Made by a program: the position numbers and the translations under genes. This document shows positions 23,296 to 35,125 of a stretch of 64,000 nt of DNA, piece by piece. The notes under the pieces are model-generated. The model worked only from the letters and a program-made list of their open reading frames with translations, had not been told where the DNA came from and did not search any database. Source of the stretch: Fragum whitleyi. Taxonomy: Eukaryota; Mollusca; Bivalvia; Cardiida; Cardiidae. Within the stretch, counting starts at the first letter, position 1. Each line of letters begins with the position of its first letter. The stretch covers positions 43,640,225 to 43,704,224 of the forward strand of contig OX411555.1 in assembly GCA_948146395.1 (NCBI GenBank), written 5' to 3'.

Positions 23296-23972
23296 TGAAA
23301 GTTGAGAAGCGGAGCAAGACACGAAACAATATTACGTGCATTAGATACTAACTTCTTTTGTCAGGATCCCGTTAGAGGTGCTGGCAATCCTATTGACCCC
23401 ATAGCACTAACCCAAGACACTTCTAAGACATTCCTTACAGATAATTTCATATGGCTCCGCCACAGTTGCGGGTTGCCGCCAAATGCCCTAACAAATGATC
23501 AAGCCTATGAACTTGTTTATTTCAAGTATCTCATATACCGACACAGATTTTGAATTTGAATTGGGGTTTTACGTCGCTTTCAACAATCTTTCAGTTATAT
23601 CGCGACGACTGGAGCACCTAACGATGGATTCCTGGTATTTCTCACACCAGTACTACCACCACATCCCTTTCCTAGCCTCCAGTTGCTATTCCACATAGGT
23701 TTACGATTATCTACCCATTGGTGGAAGACAAATGTCGGAAAGGATAAGTGCCGCGGCCGGGGATCAAACCCGTGCAAATAGACCTCTGGATTAGAAGTCC
23801 AGCGCGCTACCAACTGCGCTATTGCGGCGGCGTATACCGACACAGAATTGGTGAAGGAAATAAATTTCAAGAGATATATGTTGCTAGAAACCAAACATTC
23901 AAACTTCAACATAAGGCTAACATTGAAATCATCAATAATATGCTAAAATGCTTAACCATTAAACCTTATTGA
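23296..23972 (+). pseudogene. Unrecognised coding-like ORF interrupted by a SINE
   Basis: An open frame (23296-23547) with ordinary protein composition, including GAGNPIDPIALTQDTSKTFL and CGLPPNALTNDQAYELVYFK, runs into the SINE at 23548. After removal of the SINE and one copy of its 14-bp target duplication, the same frame continues (IGEGNKFQEIYVARNQTFKL) to a stop at 23970-23972. The joined frame has no internal stop. An acceptor-like TTCTTTTGTCAG ends at 23364, so the true exon may start at 23365. I do not recognise the family. It could be a host exon or an old transposon gene. Confidence 0.5.
23548..23832 (-). mobile_element. SINE inserted into an open reading frame, 14-bp duplication
   Basis: Flanked by TATACCGACACAGA at 23534-23547 and 23833-23846. 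Same head subfamily as the copy at 18049 (GCGGCGGC variant), with box A GCGCAGTTGGTAGCGCG and a slightly altered box B (GGTTTGATCCC). Confidence 0.92.
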
Positions 23973-24132
23973 AAATGTTAAATTGACAATTAAGATACCT
24001 CTTGCTGCAAAAAGACCAATTTAACCTTCAAATAATAAAGGGCCATTATTGGAAAAGGGATCTAATGAAGCACAGGCAAATCCGATCAGAAATGTGTAAG
24101 AAAATAAAATATAAGTTTGAAGTATGGTAGAC

Positions 24133-24378
24133 TTAACCCTTCTCCTGCTGAATAAAATTCTTTGCAAAATTGAAATAAAATCAAAGTGCTGAAAGCACCA
24201 GAGGCACCTATAGTAAGCCAGTACTTAATTTTACAATATGATTTTCAAACTTTTCTGGTTTAAGAAGGAAAATCAGGTGGTGAAGACTAAGATCAGACTG
24301 CACATATGTGCAGGCTGATCTTTGTCTATTCCCCCTGCCAAAGCAGGAATATTCCAGGATCAGCATGACAAGGGTTAA
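24133..24378. mobile_element. MITE M copy with TTAA ends
   Basis: Bounded by TTAACCCTTCTCCTGCTGAA and TTCAGCATGACAAGGGTTAA-type termini (here AGGATCAGCATGACAAGGG). The interior has GATCAGACTGCACATATGTG and GCAGGAATATTCCAGGATC. Related copies sit at 37904 and 41319-44808. The TTAA flanks and CCCTTG ends suggest a piggyBac-type MITE, though I cannot link it to the transposase at 56-61 kb. Confidence 0.6.
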
Positions 24379-24574
24379 TTTGCTCTTGCGTATAATTTTT
24401 CCAAAGCAATAAGTTAGGTCCCAACACAGTAAGCCCGTGCAATACGTACTACATGAACAATGTATGAAGAACTTTTCAGATGTCCCCTTGCGCTAGCAAA
24501 TGATATTGCAACGCCCTGTTTGTCTCTGAACATGTTACGATAGTGTCAACTTGAACTATTTCTCATTTCTTAAT

Positions 24575-24858
24575 CAACTAGAGCAAAACAAACTAATAAT
24601 CCCATCAGCGCTCTGTCAATTGAACAAAGGCTGACTGTGACCTTGACCTTTGACCTATGTGAACCACAATCAATGGGGCACTTCCGTGGGTCATAAGCAG
24701 CATTTGTACGAAGTTTCATGATTCTAGGTGGCTTGGTTCTTGAGTTAGAGTCCGGAAACGAAAAGGTCTACGGATGGACAAATGGATATATGGATGGACA
24801 GACAGACATGGTGAATCCAGTATATTCCCCTCTACTTTGTAGGTGGGGATATAATAAT
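24575..24858 (+). mobile_element. Family J element with 3' hairpin
   Basis: Contains GCAGCATTTGTACGAAGTTT, a GGATGGACAGACAGACATGG microsatellite and a 3' end TTCCCCTCTACTTTGTAGGT then GGGGATATAATAA. The 5' boundary is uncertain. Carries the nuclear-receptor-like site at 24638-24656. Confidence 0.55.
24638..24656 (-). promoter_or_regulatory. Nuclear-receptor-like composite site in family J
   Basis: On the minus strand this reads AGGTCAAAGGTCAAGGTCA: a perfect direct repeat of AGGTCA with 1-base spacing (DR1, the HNF4/RXR/COUP-type site) overlapping TCAAGGTCA (ERR/FTZ-F1-type site). Whether any protein binds it is inference. Confidence 0.4.
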
Positions 24859-24876
24859 GGGATATTTAAATTTGAC

Positions 24877-25196
24877 TAGAAAGCCATGAATGGCTTGAGT
24901 CGCTCCACAGGCTTGAAATTCTTATAATAGCAGAACAAGGTTTTGACTAGATTTTTAGATATTTTGGGTTCTACTGATGTTAAAAATTATTTCAATATAT
25001 CCATTTTAAAACATTTAGACAAATGACCTCCCCCATAAAAGACATATTTTTCATCCAATCACAATAATTTTTAGTAGTTTAATAAAGGGTCACTCATCCA
25101 TCATTCCAGTGAAATTTGGTTGATATCCATCTGTTACATTCTAACAAAATGATTTTCAAAGTATCCACTATATAACATATAGAGAAACAAGTGCAT
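24877..25196 (+). mobile_element. Family C element, 5' part
   Basis: Starts ACTAGAAAGCCATGAATGGC then TTGAGTCGCTCCACAGG. The core runs to TATAACATATAGAGAAAC, where family O begins, so the 3' half is missing. Confidence 0.65.
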
Positions 25197-26658
25197 GTCG
25201 TATTGCGATGCAATACAGGAGTCCCCCACCGGATAACAAAAAATCCTTTCTCATAATATATCTACTACTTACTAGATCTATAACTGTATACAAAATTTGA
25301 AGGTGCTAGCACACTAGGTTTTGAACAAAATGTCCCAAACAAAAATATAAGAGTAAAAACAACCAATGGCAAAAACTTCAAAAGTGGACGGAGAAGAATG
25401 ATTTTTGTACATGCCCATTGTTCTCAATGAGATCTATAAGTGTACCAAGTTTGAAGTTGCTAGCACTGATGGCTCAGGAGATATGGTCCGGACAAAAATG
25501 TCAGGATAAAAAACAACAACGGACAATAACTAAAAAAGTGGAAGTGGCAGAGTAACACTTCTTGTGCATTACACTTTTTCTCAATGAGATCTACCAGAGT
25601 ACAAAGTTTGAAGTTGCTATGGCTTATGGTTTAGGAGATAAGTACGGGACAAAAATGTAAGGATAGAAACAACAAAGGGCAATAACTCAAAAAGTGGACA
25701 TGACAGAGTGGCAGTTCTTGTACATGACACTTGTCCTCAATGATATCTATAAGTGTAGCAAGTTTGAAGTTTCTAGCACTTATGGTTTAGAAGATATGTT
25801 CCGGACAAAAATGTAAAGGTTGATTGATTGAATGGAGTTTAACGCCGCTTTCAACATTATTTCAGTTATATCGCGGCGGCTGGAGCACCTAACAATGGAT
25901 TCCTGGTATTTCTATCACCAGTACAACCACCACATTCTTTCCTAGCCTCCAGCCGCTATCTCACATAGGTCTACGATTATCAACCCATTGGTGAGAGACA
26001 AATAGTCGGAAAGAATGAGTGCCGCCGTCGGTGATCGAACCCGCGAACTCTAGATTGACAGTCCGACGCGCTACCAACTGCGCTATGACGGCGGCTCAAA
26101 AATGTAAAGGTAAAAACAACAAAGGGCAATAACTCAAAATGTGGACATGGCAAAATAACAGTTCTTGTACATGACACTTGTCCTCCATAAGATCTATAAG
26201 TGTACAAAGTTTGAAGTTGCTAGCACTTATGGTTTAGGAGATATGATCCGGACAAAAATGTAAGGGTAAAAACAAGAAAGGGCAATAACTCAAAAAGTGG
26301 GCGTGGCAGAATAACAGTTCTTGAACATGATACTTGTCCTTAATAAGATCTATAAGTGTACAAAGTTTAAGGTTGCATGCACTTATAAGTTAGGAGATAT
26401 GATCCGGACAAGAATGTAAGGCTAAAAACAAGAATGTAAGGCTAAAAACAACAAAGGGCAATAACTCAAAAAGTGGGTGTTACAGAGTTATGGCTCTTGA
26501 ACATGACACTTCGCCTCGATGAGATCTATAACTGTACAAAGTTTGAAGTTGCTAGCACACATACTTTAGGAGATATGTTCCAGACAAGAATGTAAGGGTA
26601 AAAACAACAAAGGGCAATAACTCAAAAAGCGGGCGTGGCAGAGTTACGATTCTTGTAA
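25197..26658 (+). mobile_element. Family O element, interrupted by a SINE
   Basis: Starts ACAAGTGCATGTCGTATTGC with AGTCCCCCACCGG inside. The core of ~160-175 bp units repeats CAAAGGGCAATAACTCAAAA and AAGTTTGAAGTTGCTAGCAC. The usual microsatellite and 3' hairpin are missing, so the right end is truncated near 26658. Confidence 0.65.
25821..26096 (-). mobile_element. Young SINE in family O, 15-bp duplication
   Basis: Flanked by CAAAAATGTAAAGGT at 25806-25820 and 26097-26111. Minus-strand head GCCGCCGTCATAGCGCAGTT with A and B boxes, tail of ATCA units. It belongs to the GCCGCCGTC head subfamily with copies at 26778 and 31059. Confidence 0.93.
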
Positions 26659-26691
26659 CAGTGAGGGTCAAACTATTATATCATTTTCCCT

Positions 26692-27110
26692 AAACAAAAT
26701 ATCACCCATTGGTGAAAGACAAATAGTCAAAAAGAATGAGTACCTCCGTTGGGGATTGAACCCGACCTCTAGAATGATTGATTGATTGAATGGGGTTTTA
26801 CGCCGCTTTCAACATTATTTCAGTTATGTCGCGGCGGCTGGAGCACCTAACAATGGATTCCTGGTATTTCTCACGCCAGTACTACCATTACATCCTTTCC
26901 TAGCCTCCAGCTACTATCTCACATAGATCTACGATTATCCACCCATTGGTGAGAGACAAATAGTCGGAAAGAATGAATGCCGCCGTCGGGGATCGAACCC
27001 GTGACCTCTAGTTTGACAGTCCGACGCGCTACCAACTGCGCTATGACGGCGGCTACCTCTAGAATGACAGTCCGACTGGCTACCAATAGATACGATAACG
27101 TATCCCTCCT
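26692..27110 (-). mobile_element. Older SINE fragment hosting a younger SINE
   Basis: ACCCATTGGTGAAAGACAAA and GGGGATTGAACCCGACCTCT before the inner copy, and ACAGTCCGACTGGCTACCAA after it, are two halves of one older SINE head. The inner insertion is at 26778-27054. The body and tail of the older copy are missing. Confidence 0.75.
26778..27054 (-). mobile_element. SINE nested in a SINE, 13-bp duplication
   Basis: Flanked by ACCTCTAGAATGA at 26765-26777 and 27055-27067. Complete head (GCCGCCGTCATAGCGCAG) and ATCA-type tail. The order of insertion is unambiguous. Confidence 0.92.
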
Positions 27111-27137
27111 TTGATAATCTGATGTGGGAGGGATACG
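27099..27137. repeat. Short inverted repeat CGTATCCCTCC / GGAGGGATACG
   Basis: Eleven-base perfect arms with a 17-base loop, between the old SINE and the L core. Origin unknown. Confidence 0.5.
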
Positions 27138-27141
27138 ATGC

Positions 27142-28110
27142 GTCATTAAGATCCCTTTTCTCGTGATATGGCACCGATCCTTCCCATTTTCAATAGACTT
27201 CATCCTCATGACCTGACAAACATTCTGACCAAGTTTCATGAAAATTGGACAATATTTGTGGCTTCTAGAGTGTAAACAAGAAATTTGTCATTAAGGCCCC
27301 TTTTCCTGTGATATGGCACCGATCCATTCCAATTTAGCAATTTTTACAAGGGACCACCCAAGGAATTTTTCTGTCAAGTTTGGTTGATTTTGACTCATAA
27401 GTTTAGGAGGAGATGTCGTTTGAAGAAATTAATGACAAAATAATCATTCAGGCCCCTTTTTTTGTGATATGGCACGGATCCTTCCCATTTTCAATAGACT
27501 TCATCCTCATGACCTAACAAACATTCTGACCAAGTTTCATGAAAATTGGGCCATATTTGTGGCTTTTAGAGTGTAAACAAGAAATTTGTCATAAAGGCCC
27601 CTTTTCCTGTGATATGGCACCGATCCATTCCAATTTAGAAATTTTCATAAGGGACCACCCAAGGAATATTTCTGCCAAGTTTGGTTGATTTTGACCCATA
27701 AGTTTAGGAGATTTCATTTAAAGAAATTGTTGACAAAATTGTCATTAAGGCCCCTTTTTCCGTGATATGGCACAGATCCTTCCCAATTTCAATAGACTTC
27801 ATCTTCATGACCTAACAAACATTCTGACCAAGTTTCATGAAGATTGGACCATATTTGTGGCTTCTAGAGTGAAAACAAGAAATTTGTCATTAAGGCCCCT
27901 TTTCCCATGATATGGCATGGATCCTTTCCATTTGAGCAATTTTCATAAGGGACCACCCAAGGAATATTTCTGCCAAGTTTGGTTGATTTTGACCAATAAG
28001 TTTAGGAGAAGATGTCGTTTAAAGAAAAATGGACAGACGGACAGACCAACACAGGACAACGATCCATCACAATAGCTCCCTTGAGCACTTCGTGCTCAGG
28101 TGAGCTAAAA
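27142..28110 (+). mobile_element. Family L element without its 5' end
   Basis: The core alternates GTGATATGGCACCGATCC blocks and CAAGTTTGGTTGATTTTGAC blocks with a higher-order period near 300 bp. The 3' arm has GACAGACGGACAG and GAGCACTTCGTGCTCAGGTG then AGCTAAAA. Confidence 0.75.
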
Positions 28111-28239
28111 ACTTAATCTCATTCACGTATGAATTTGCTGTCGTATTCATACTGTGTGATAAGGTTTTATTTTCAAACCTCAATGAAATCAATAAATACT
28201 CTCTTCATCTCTTAAATTCATTTTATTTATCAAACACAG

Positions 28240-28336
28240 ACATAAGTGACATTCCGGAAACAGACACCCTGACAATGCCTCAGTCCCCAAAGGCCGTCAC
28301 GCCAACAGACAAGGCCAAAAAGGATCAGCCCAAAAG
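28240..28336 (+). CDS. Putative host exon, 97 nt
   Basis: Preceded by TTTATTTATCAAACACAG and followed by GTGAGAG, fitting acceptor and donor consensus. The only sensible frame begins after two bases and ends with two bases. It encodes a low-complexity, Pro/Thr/Lys-rich stretch (DIPETDTLTMPQSPKAVTPT then DKAKKDQPK), typical of a disordered linker in an animal protein. It is not repeated elsewhere in the window. Gene identity is not recognised. The next putative exon at 49190 does not join it in frame, so intermediate exons or a wrong boundary must be assumed. Confidence 0.5.
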
Positions 28337-28649
28337 GTGAGAGTCATTTATTTAGGAAATAAATTCATATTCACATGAAATAAAATCTGATGGAGGAGGA
28401 GTTATAAGCAAAAAGTAAAATATAAGGTCTGACTGAACCCAAGGATTTTGCTTTGCATATAACTCCCCCTTCCCTCCCCCATCAGACTTTATACATGGAC
28501 ACCTCAAGGCAAACATGAAATTATAACAAGTTCAAAATTCTGAAATTAGTTCAATTACTTTAATCTAGGTCTAAAATAGTAAAATTACATTTTACTGGAT
28601 GTAAATTTGATAAATAAGTAATGATATTGACATTAGAAGAATTTCATAA
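28337..28649 (+). other. Probable intron sequence
   Basis: Follows the donor of the exon at 28240. AT-rich, with a TCTGATGGAGGAGGAG/CTCCCCC...CATCAGAC pair that is roughly inverted. No coding signal. Confidence 0.35.
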
Positions 28650-31016
28650 ACAAGAGGGCCGTTGGCCCTGGGTCGCTCACCTGAGAAAAAAGCTTCATTA
28701 CCTAGGCATATCCATGCAACCACAGAAAAAAAGATTTTCACTTATTCAATCAGATAACATTTAAAATAATCCTCCCCCCCTCTGCTCCTCCCCTGGTCAT
28801 TATTTATTTAAGCTTTTTTCATAAAAGGTCTGTGATCAGCTAATCTATGCCAGATATACAGGCTGAGTCTGAGACTTTTAAAGTTTTCTTTAATGAGTTG
28901 ATCAATCCATGTCAAATATAAAGGCTGTAGGGATTCAAAATTCTCAACAAAGCACTCCCCCTCCCCCAAGATGCTCTGCACCTGGTGAATCTACAGTCAT
29001 GATTTTAGCTAATTCAATTAATGTCCATATGCTGATCATCCATACCAATTTTCAAGTCTGTAGGACTCCTGGTTCATTAGAAGAAGTTTAAAGATTTCAA
29101 AAATGATCCAAAGTACTACCCCCTCCCCAAGACACTCAGCACCTGGTGACCCTACAGTCATGATTTCAGCTATTTTTACTAATGTCAATATATTGATCGC
29201 CCATAACAATTTTCAAGTCTGTAGGGTTCCTGATCCAGGAGAAGAATAAGGTTAAAGATTTCAAAATTGATCCAAAGTACTACCCCCTACCCCTAATGCT
29301 CCACATCTGGTGGCCCTACATTCATGATTTTAGCTATTTTATATAAGATCCATATGCTTATCATCCATGCCAATATTGAAGTCTGTAGGGCTCCTGGTTC
29401 GTTAGAAGATGAAGGTTAAAGTTACAAAATTTTCACAAAAGTACTACCCCCTCCCCCCTGGTGCTCCGCACCTGGAGGCATTACAGTCATGATTTTAGCT
29501 ATTTTTATTCAAGTCTATGAGCTTATCCTCCATGCCAATTTTCAAGTCTGTAGGGCTTGTGGTTCAGAAGAAGAAGAAGGTTAAAGATAACAAAATTTTC
29601 ACAAAAGTACTACCCTCTCCCCCCTGGTGCTCTGCACCTGGTGGCCCTACATTCATGATTTTAGCTATATTATTTTAGATCCATATGCTTATCATCCATG
29701 CCAATATTGAAGTCTGTAGGGCTTGTGGTTCAGAAGAAGAAGAAGGTTAAAGTAACAAAATTTTCACAAAAGTACTACCCTCTCCCCCCTGGTGCTCCGC
29801 ACCTGGTGAATCTACAGTAATGATTTTAGCTATTAATATTAAGGTCCTTATGCTGATGATCAATGCCACTATTCAAATCTGTAGGGCTTGTGGTTCAGAA
29901 GAAGAAAAAGGTTAAAGATTACAAAATTTTCACAAAAGTACTACCTCCTTCCCCCTGGTGCTCCGCACCTGGAGGCATTACAGTCATGATTTTAGCTATT
30001 TTTATTCAGGTCTATGAGCTTATCCTCCATGCCAATTTTCAAGTCTGTAGGGCTTGTGGTTCAGAAGAAGAAGAAGGTTAAAGATTACAAAATTTTCACA
30101 AAAGTACTACCCTCTCCCCCCTGGTGCTCTGCACCTGGTGGCCCTACATTCATGATTTTAGCTATTTTATTTTAGATCCATATGGTTATCATCCATGCCA
30201 ATATTGAAGTCTGTAGGGCTTGTGGTTCAGAAGAAGAAGAAGTTTAAAGTTACAAAATTTTCACAAAAGTACTACCCTCTCCCCCCTGGTGCTCCGCACC
30301 TGGTGAATCTACAGTAATGATTTTTGCTATTTATATTAAGGTCCCTATGCTGATGATGCATGCCAATATTCAAATCTGTAGGGCTTGTGGTTCAGAAGAA
30401 GAAGAAGGTTAAAGATTACAAAATTTTCGCAAAAGTACTACCCCCTCCCCCCTGGTGCTCTGCACCTGGAAGCCCAACAGATATGATTTTAGCTATTTTA
30501 ATTAAAGTCTATGAGCTGACCATCCATGCCAATTTTCAAGTCTGTAGGGCTCCTGGTTCCGAAGAAGAAGAAGCTTAAAGATTACAAAATTTACCCAAAG
30601 TACTACCCCCTCCCCCTGGTGCTCCGCACCTGGTGGCCCAAAAGATATGATTTTAGCTATTTTAATTCAGGTCTATGAACTGATCATCCATGCCAAGTTT
30701 TAAGTCTGTAGGACTACTGGTTGAGAAGAAGAAGAATTTTAAAGATTTTCTTATAATTTCACCTTTTGTTGCCATAGCAACCAGAGTTTTTCATGGATTT
30801 CAATTCTTTTAGCTATTTTTGAAGGGGACCACCTAAGCAACATTTCTGTAAAATTTGGTGTTAATTGGCCTAGTAGTTTAGGAGGAGATGTCGTTTAAAG
30901 AAATTGTTGACGGACGCCGGACGACGGACGACGACCGACGACCGACGGACGGACGCCGGAGGAAAGGTGATCACAATAGCTCACATGAGCACTTCGTGCT
31001 CAGGTGAGCTAAAAAA
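28650..31016 (+). mobile_element. Family B element, uninterrupted
   Basis: 5' end ACAAGAGGGCCGTTGGCCCT then GGGTCGCTCACCTGAG. The core has about 12 units of ~165 bp, each with a CCTCCCCC run, TGGTGCTCCGCACCTG and ATGATTTTAGCTATTTT. The 3' arm has a GACGGACGACGACCGACG run and GAGCACTTCGTGCTCAGGTG then AGCTAAAAA. Short open frames through the core arise from repeat periodicity and are not genes. Confidence 0.88.
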
Positions 31017-31058
31017 ACTAAGCTCATCATTTAGCATGAAGGTTAATATGATGTTAAT

Positions 31059-31333
31059 TGATTGATTAAATGGAGTTTTACGCCGCTTTCAACATTATTT
31101 CAGTTATATCGCGGCGGCTGGAGCACCTAACAATGGATTCCTGGTATTTCTCTCACCAGTACAACCACCACATTCTTTCCTAGCCTCCAGCCGCTATCTC
31201 ACATAGGTCTACGATTATCGACCCATTGGTGAGAGACAAATAGTCGGAAAGAATGAGTGCCGCCGTCGGGGATCGAACCCGCGAACTCTAGATTGACAGT
31301 CCGACGTGCTACCAACTGCGCTATGACGGCGGC
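31059..31333 (-). mobile_element. Young SINE, 15-bp duplication
   Basis: Flanked by TAATATGATGTTAAT at 31044-31058 and 31334-31348. Complete tRNA-like head with A and B boxes, and an ATCA-type tail. Nearly identical to the copy at 25821. Confidence 0.93.
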
Positions 31334-31348
31334 TAATATGATGTTAAT

Positions 31349-32029
31349 ATGTCAAAATTCAATTTTTTTCAAAAATTCGAGAGAATTTCAGAAATTTATT
31401 AATTCAAAATTATTCTGTGAAACATATAAAGCTGTTTGTGAAATGACTTCAGCAAATGGTTATGATTTCATTTTCTCTACATAATTATTACATTCTTTGC
31501 TCAATAGTTATTCCACTTGTATATTAACACTTGTGTAATATCAAAAATATTCAACAGGTTTATTTTACTCTATTTTGATGTAGGTTGAATTATTACAACC
31601 TCTAATAAAAGTCCATCCTTTTCTAATAGAAATGTGATGATTCTAAAGGAACCCCACGGTTCTATCAGAGCTGTTACTGTATGTTTTGAAATTCAGGCAG
31701 TTTATTAGACTATTACCAACATGAACTATTTATATAATTATTTGAGTTTGATGTTTGTTTTCAAAATCTCACACTTAACTTGCACTTTGGGCATTTTCGA
31801 AAATTTCTTAACATAAATTTTAAACTTACTGATTTCAATTTAACTCTGCACAGTTTGCAGATAGGTGGAGCACAATGGAACACCTAATTTAGTCACAATT
31901 AAAATAATTTAATTATTAGTTAATATTATAAGTATTTATTTGGGAAAGAATATAGGAATAAATTTTATTTATATGAAAATCACCAATAAGAAAAAGTTTT
32001 TGTCAAGATAATATTTAAGGAATAATCAA
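31349..32029. other. No recognised feature, probably intron
   Basis: AT-rich unique-looking sequence between two insertions, with no domain or repeat end. Confidence 0.4.
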
Positions 32030-32590
32030 ACTAGAATGGCTTGAGTCGCTCCACAGGCTTGAAATTTTTGTAAAAAGAAAATAAAAGTTATGACTAAATT
32101 TTTAGATATTTTTGGTTCTACTGATGTTGAAAATGGTTTTCAAAGTTTCAACTATATAACATATAGAGAAATGAACTCCGCCCATAAAAGACATATTTTT
32201 CATCCAATCAAAATAATTTTGGGCTGAATGATAATGGGTCACCCAAAATCATACCAAAATGTTTGAATGATATCCATCACTAACATTCTGAGAAAATGAT
32301 TTTCACAGTTTCCACAATATAAAATATTGAGAAATGACCTCCCCCCATAAAATACATATCACAAATCCGATCACAAATTTTTTTGGTAGACTGATAAAGG
32401 GCCACTAAAGGATCATTCCAATTAAATTTGGTTGATATCCAACAATTAGATTTTGAGAAAATGATTTTCAAAGTCTCCACTATGTAATATATAGACAAAT
32501 GACCTCCGCCAATAAAATGACACACAGACGCACGACGGACACAACGCCATGACAATAGCCCCAGTGGCTTTCAGCCAGTGGAGCTAAAAA
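32030..32590 (+). mobile_element. Family C element, short copy
   Basis: ACTAGAATGGCTTGAGTCGC start, about two core units, then ACACAGACGCACGACGGACA and CCAGTGGCTTTCAGCCAGTG then GAGCTAAAAA. The following CTGACAGGCTACCACCTGCA (32592-32612) looks like the head of a decayed SINE. Confidence 0.78.
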
Positions 32591-32777
32591 GTCTGACAGG
32601 CTACCACCTGCACTATGTCCATGATTCATGCAGTTCTTGTCCATCATGTTCGCTTATGAGTGTGTCACTCTGTCAACCTTTTATTTTGTCAACAAAATTG
32701 TATTACAGGTGTATTTTCTAAACTGAGCTCTGACGTAGGTGTTGAGTTCAATACCATAGATATATCGGGTATATTTA

Positions 32778-35125
32778 ACAAGAGGACCAAGATGGTCCTA
32801 GATTGCTCATCTGAGTCTCTATGACCCCTGGGACATCACATAAATTAGATATGCAGATGTCAACAAGGTGCCAAATTGTCACAAGATACGCCCGTCACAC
32901 TGCTTAGTATTAACTGGGGGTTTGAATAGAACTGAGGTTATTTAGAATGAATATTTTTGGCACCCATGTAGTTTCATGATCCTAGCTATTATACTTTTAG
33001 AGATATACTCCGGACAAGATTAAAGTATGAAAAACAACAATGGGCAATAACTCAAAAAATAGGCCGGATAGAATTATAGTTCTTGTACACTGCACTCCCC
33101 CTTGATGACATCTATACACTCACGAAGTTTCATGATCCTAGCTCTTATACTTTTACAGATATACTCCGGACAAGATTCAAGTCTGAAAAACAACAAAGGG
33201 CAATAACTCAAAAAATAGGTCAGGTAGAGTTATGGTTCTTAAGCACTGCACTCCACCTTGGTGAGATCTATACACCCATGCAGTTTCATGATCCTAGCTA
33301 TTATACTTTTAGAGATATACTCCGAACAAGATTCTAGTATGAAAAACAACAAAGGGCAATAACTCAAAAAATAGGCCAGGTAGAGTTATGGTTCTTAAGC
33401 ACTGCACTCCCCCTTGGCGAGATCTATACACCCATGAAGTTTTATGATCTTAGCTATTATACTTTTAGAGATATACCCCAGACAAGATTCAAGTCTGAAA
33501 AACAACAAAGGGCAATAACTCAAAAAATAGGTCAGGTAGAGTTGTGGTTCTTGTGCACTGCAATCCTCCTTGGTGAGATCTATACACCCATGCAGTTTCA
33601 TGATCCTAGCTATTATACTTTTAGATATATACTCTGGACAAGATTCAAGTATGAAAAACAACAAAGGGCAATAACTCAAAAAATAGGTCAGGTAGAGTTG
33701 TGGTTCTTGTGCACTGCACTCCTCCTTGGTGAGATCTATACACCCATGCAGTTTCATGATCCTAGCTATTATACTTTTAGATATATACTCCGGACAAGAT
33801 TCAAGTATGAAAAACAACAAAGGGCAATAACTCAAAAAATAGGCCAGGTAGAGTTGTGGTTCTTATGCACTGCACTCCCCCTTGGTGAGATCTATACACC
33901 CATGAAGTTTCATGATCCTAGCTAATATACTTTTAGAGATATACTCCGGACAAAGTTCTAGTATGAAAAACAACAAAGGGCAATAACTCAAAAAATAGGC
34001 CAGGTAGAGTTGTGGTTCTTGTGCACTGCACTCCCCCTTGGTGAGATCTATACACCCATGCAGTTTCATGATCCTAGCTAATATACTTTTAGAGATATAC
34101 TCCGGACAAGATTCAAGTCTGAAAAACAACAAAGGGCAATAACTCAAAAAATAGGCCAGGTAGAGTTGTGGTTCTTGTGCACTGCACTCCCCCTTGGTGA
34201 GATCTATACACCCATGAAGTTTCATGATCCTAGCTAATATACTTTTAGAGATATACTCCGGACAAGATTCTAGTATGAAAAACAACAAAGGGCAATAACT
34301 CAAAAAATAGGCCAGGTAGAGTTATGGTTCTTGTGCACTGCACTCCGCAATGATGAGAAGAATACAATTGCCAAGTTTGAAGTCAATCGGACTTCAAGTG
34401 ACAGAGTTATGCTCCGGACAAAGAAGTGGACGCCGCCGGACGCCCGGACGCCGGACGTCACGGGTGATCCCATAATACGTCCCGTCTTCGACGGGCGTAT
34501 AAAAAGAAGATAATTGCCTAAGATCAATACCATGAAACATTTTCAGCAAGAGCAAGACAGATATGCCTTTTGCTCTTTGATTCAATGACCCCCAGGGTCT
34601 TGATATGAACAAACTTGGAAGAAGTCCATAAGATAATGCTACATTCTAAATATGAAAGCTGTCTGCCTTCTGGTTTCAGAGAAGGAGATTTTTGAAGGTT
34701 TTCCCATTTTCACCCATTGTGCTCAGATGAGCTGAAAGGGATGCGCCTGAGTGGAGCCCAAATATGACCCAAGGGTCTTGATATGAACGAACTTGGTAGA
34801 GGTCCACTAGATGATGCTACATACCAAATATGAAAGCTGTCTGCCTTCTTGTTTCAGAGAAGAAGATGTTTAAAGATTTTCCTCTTTTCACCCTTTTTGT
34901 TAAGGGTAAAGGGAAAATTAAGGGTGGATTTCATTTATTTGAACATCTTTGGTAGAGCTTGACCCAAGGAACATCCCTGCCAAGTTTCATCAAGATAGGC
35001 CAACTGGTTTAGGAGGAGAAGATGTTTAAAGAAATTGTGGACAACAGACGACGCACGACTGACGACGGACATTCTACGATCCCAATAGCTCACCTTGAGC
35101 AAATTGTGCTCAGGTGAGCTAAAAA
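32778..35125 (+). mobile_element. Family A element, split by family N
   Basis: Starts ACAAGAGGACCAAGATGGTC then CTAGATTGCTCATCTGAG. It is interrupted at 32872-34504 by N, and resumes at GAAGATAATTGCCTAAGATC, which is the matching next sequence in the copy at 61722. Ends GAGCAAATTGTGCTCAGGTG then AGCTAAAAA. Confidence 0.82.
32872..34504 (+). mobile_element. Family N element nested in family A
   Basis: Starts ACAAGGTGCCAAATTGTCAC with ATACGCCCGTC. About nine 156-bp units follow (CAAAGGGCAATAACTCAAAA recurring about every 156 bases, 33040-34292). It closes with GGACGCCCGGACGCCGGACG and CCCGTCTTCGACGGGCGTAT then AAAAA. Because 156 is divisible by three, frames stay open across units on both strands. 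These long frames (for example 33434-33925) are repeat artefacts. Confidence 0.85.

Noticed and set aside
28909..30578. Several 60-72 codon frames with PPPPWCSAPG
   Set aside because: The frames come from the CCTCCCCC/GGTGCTCCGCACC phrase of the family B core.
33395..34303. Open frames of 146-163 codons on both strands
   Set aside because: They follow the 156-bp tandem unit of family N exactly and repeat the same peptide; no start context, domain or codon bias.
32872..34504. CRISPR-like regular repeats
   Set aside because: Units are contiguous and 156 bp long with no unique spacers, in a eukaryotic transposon.
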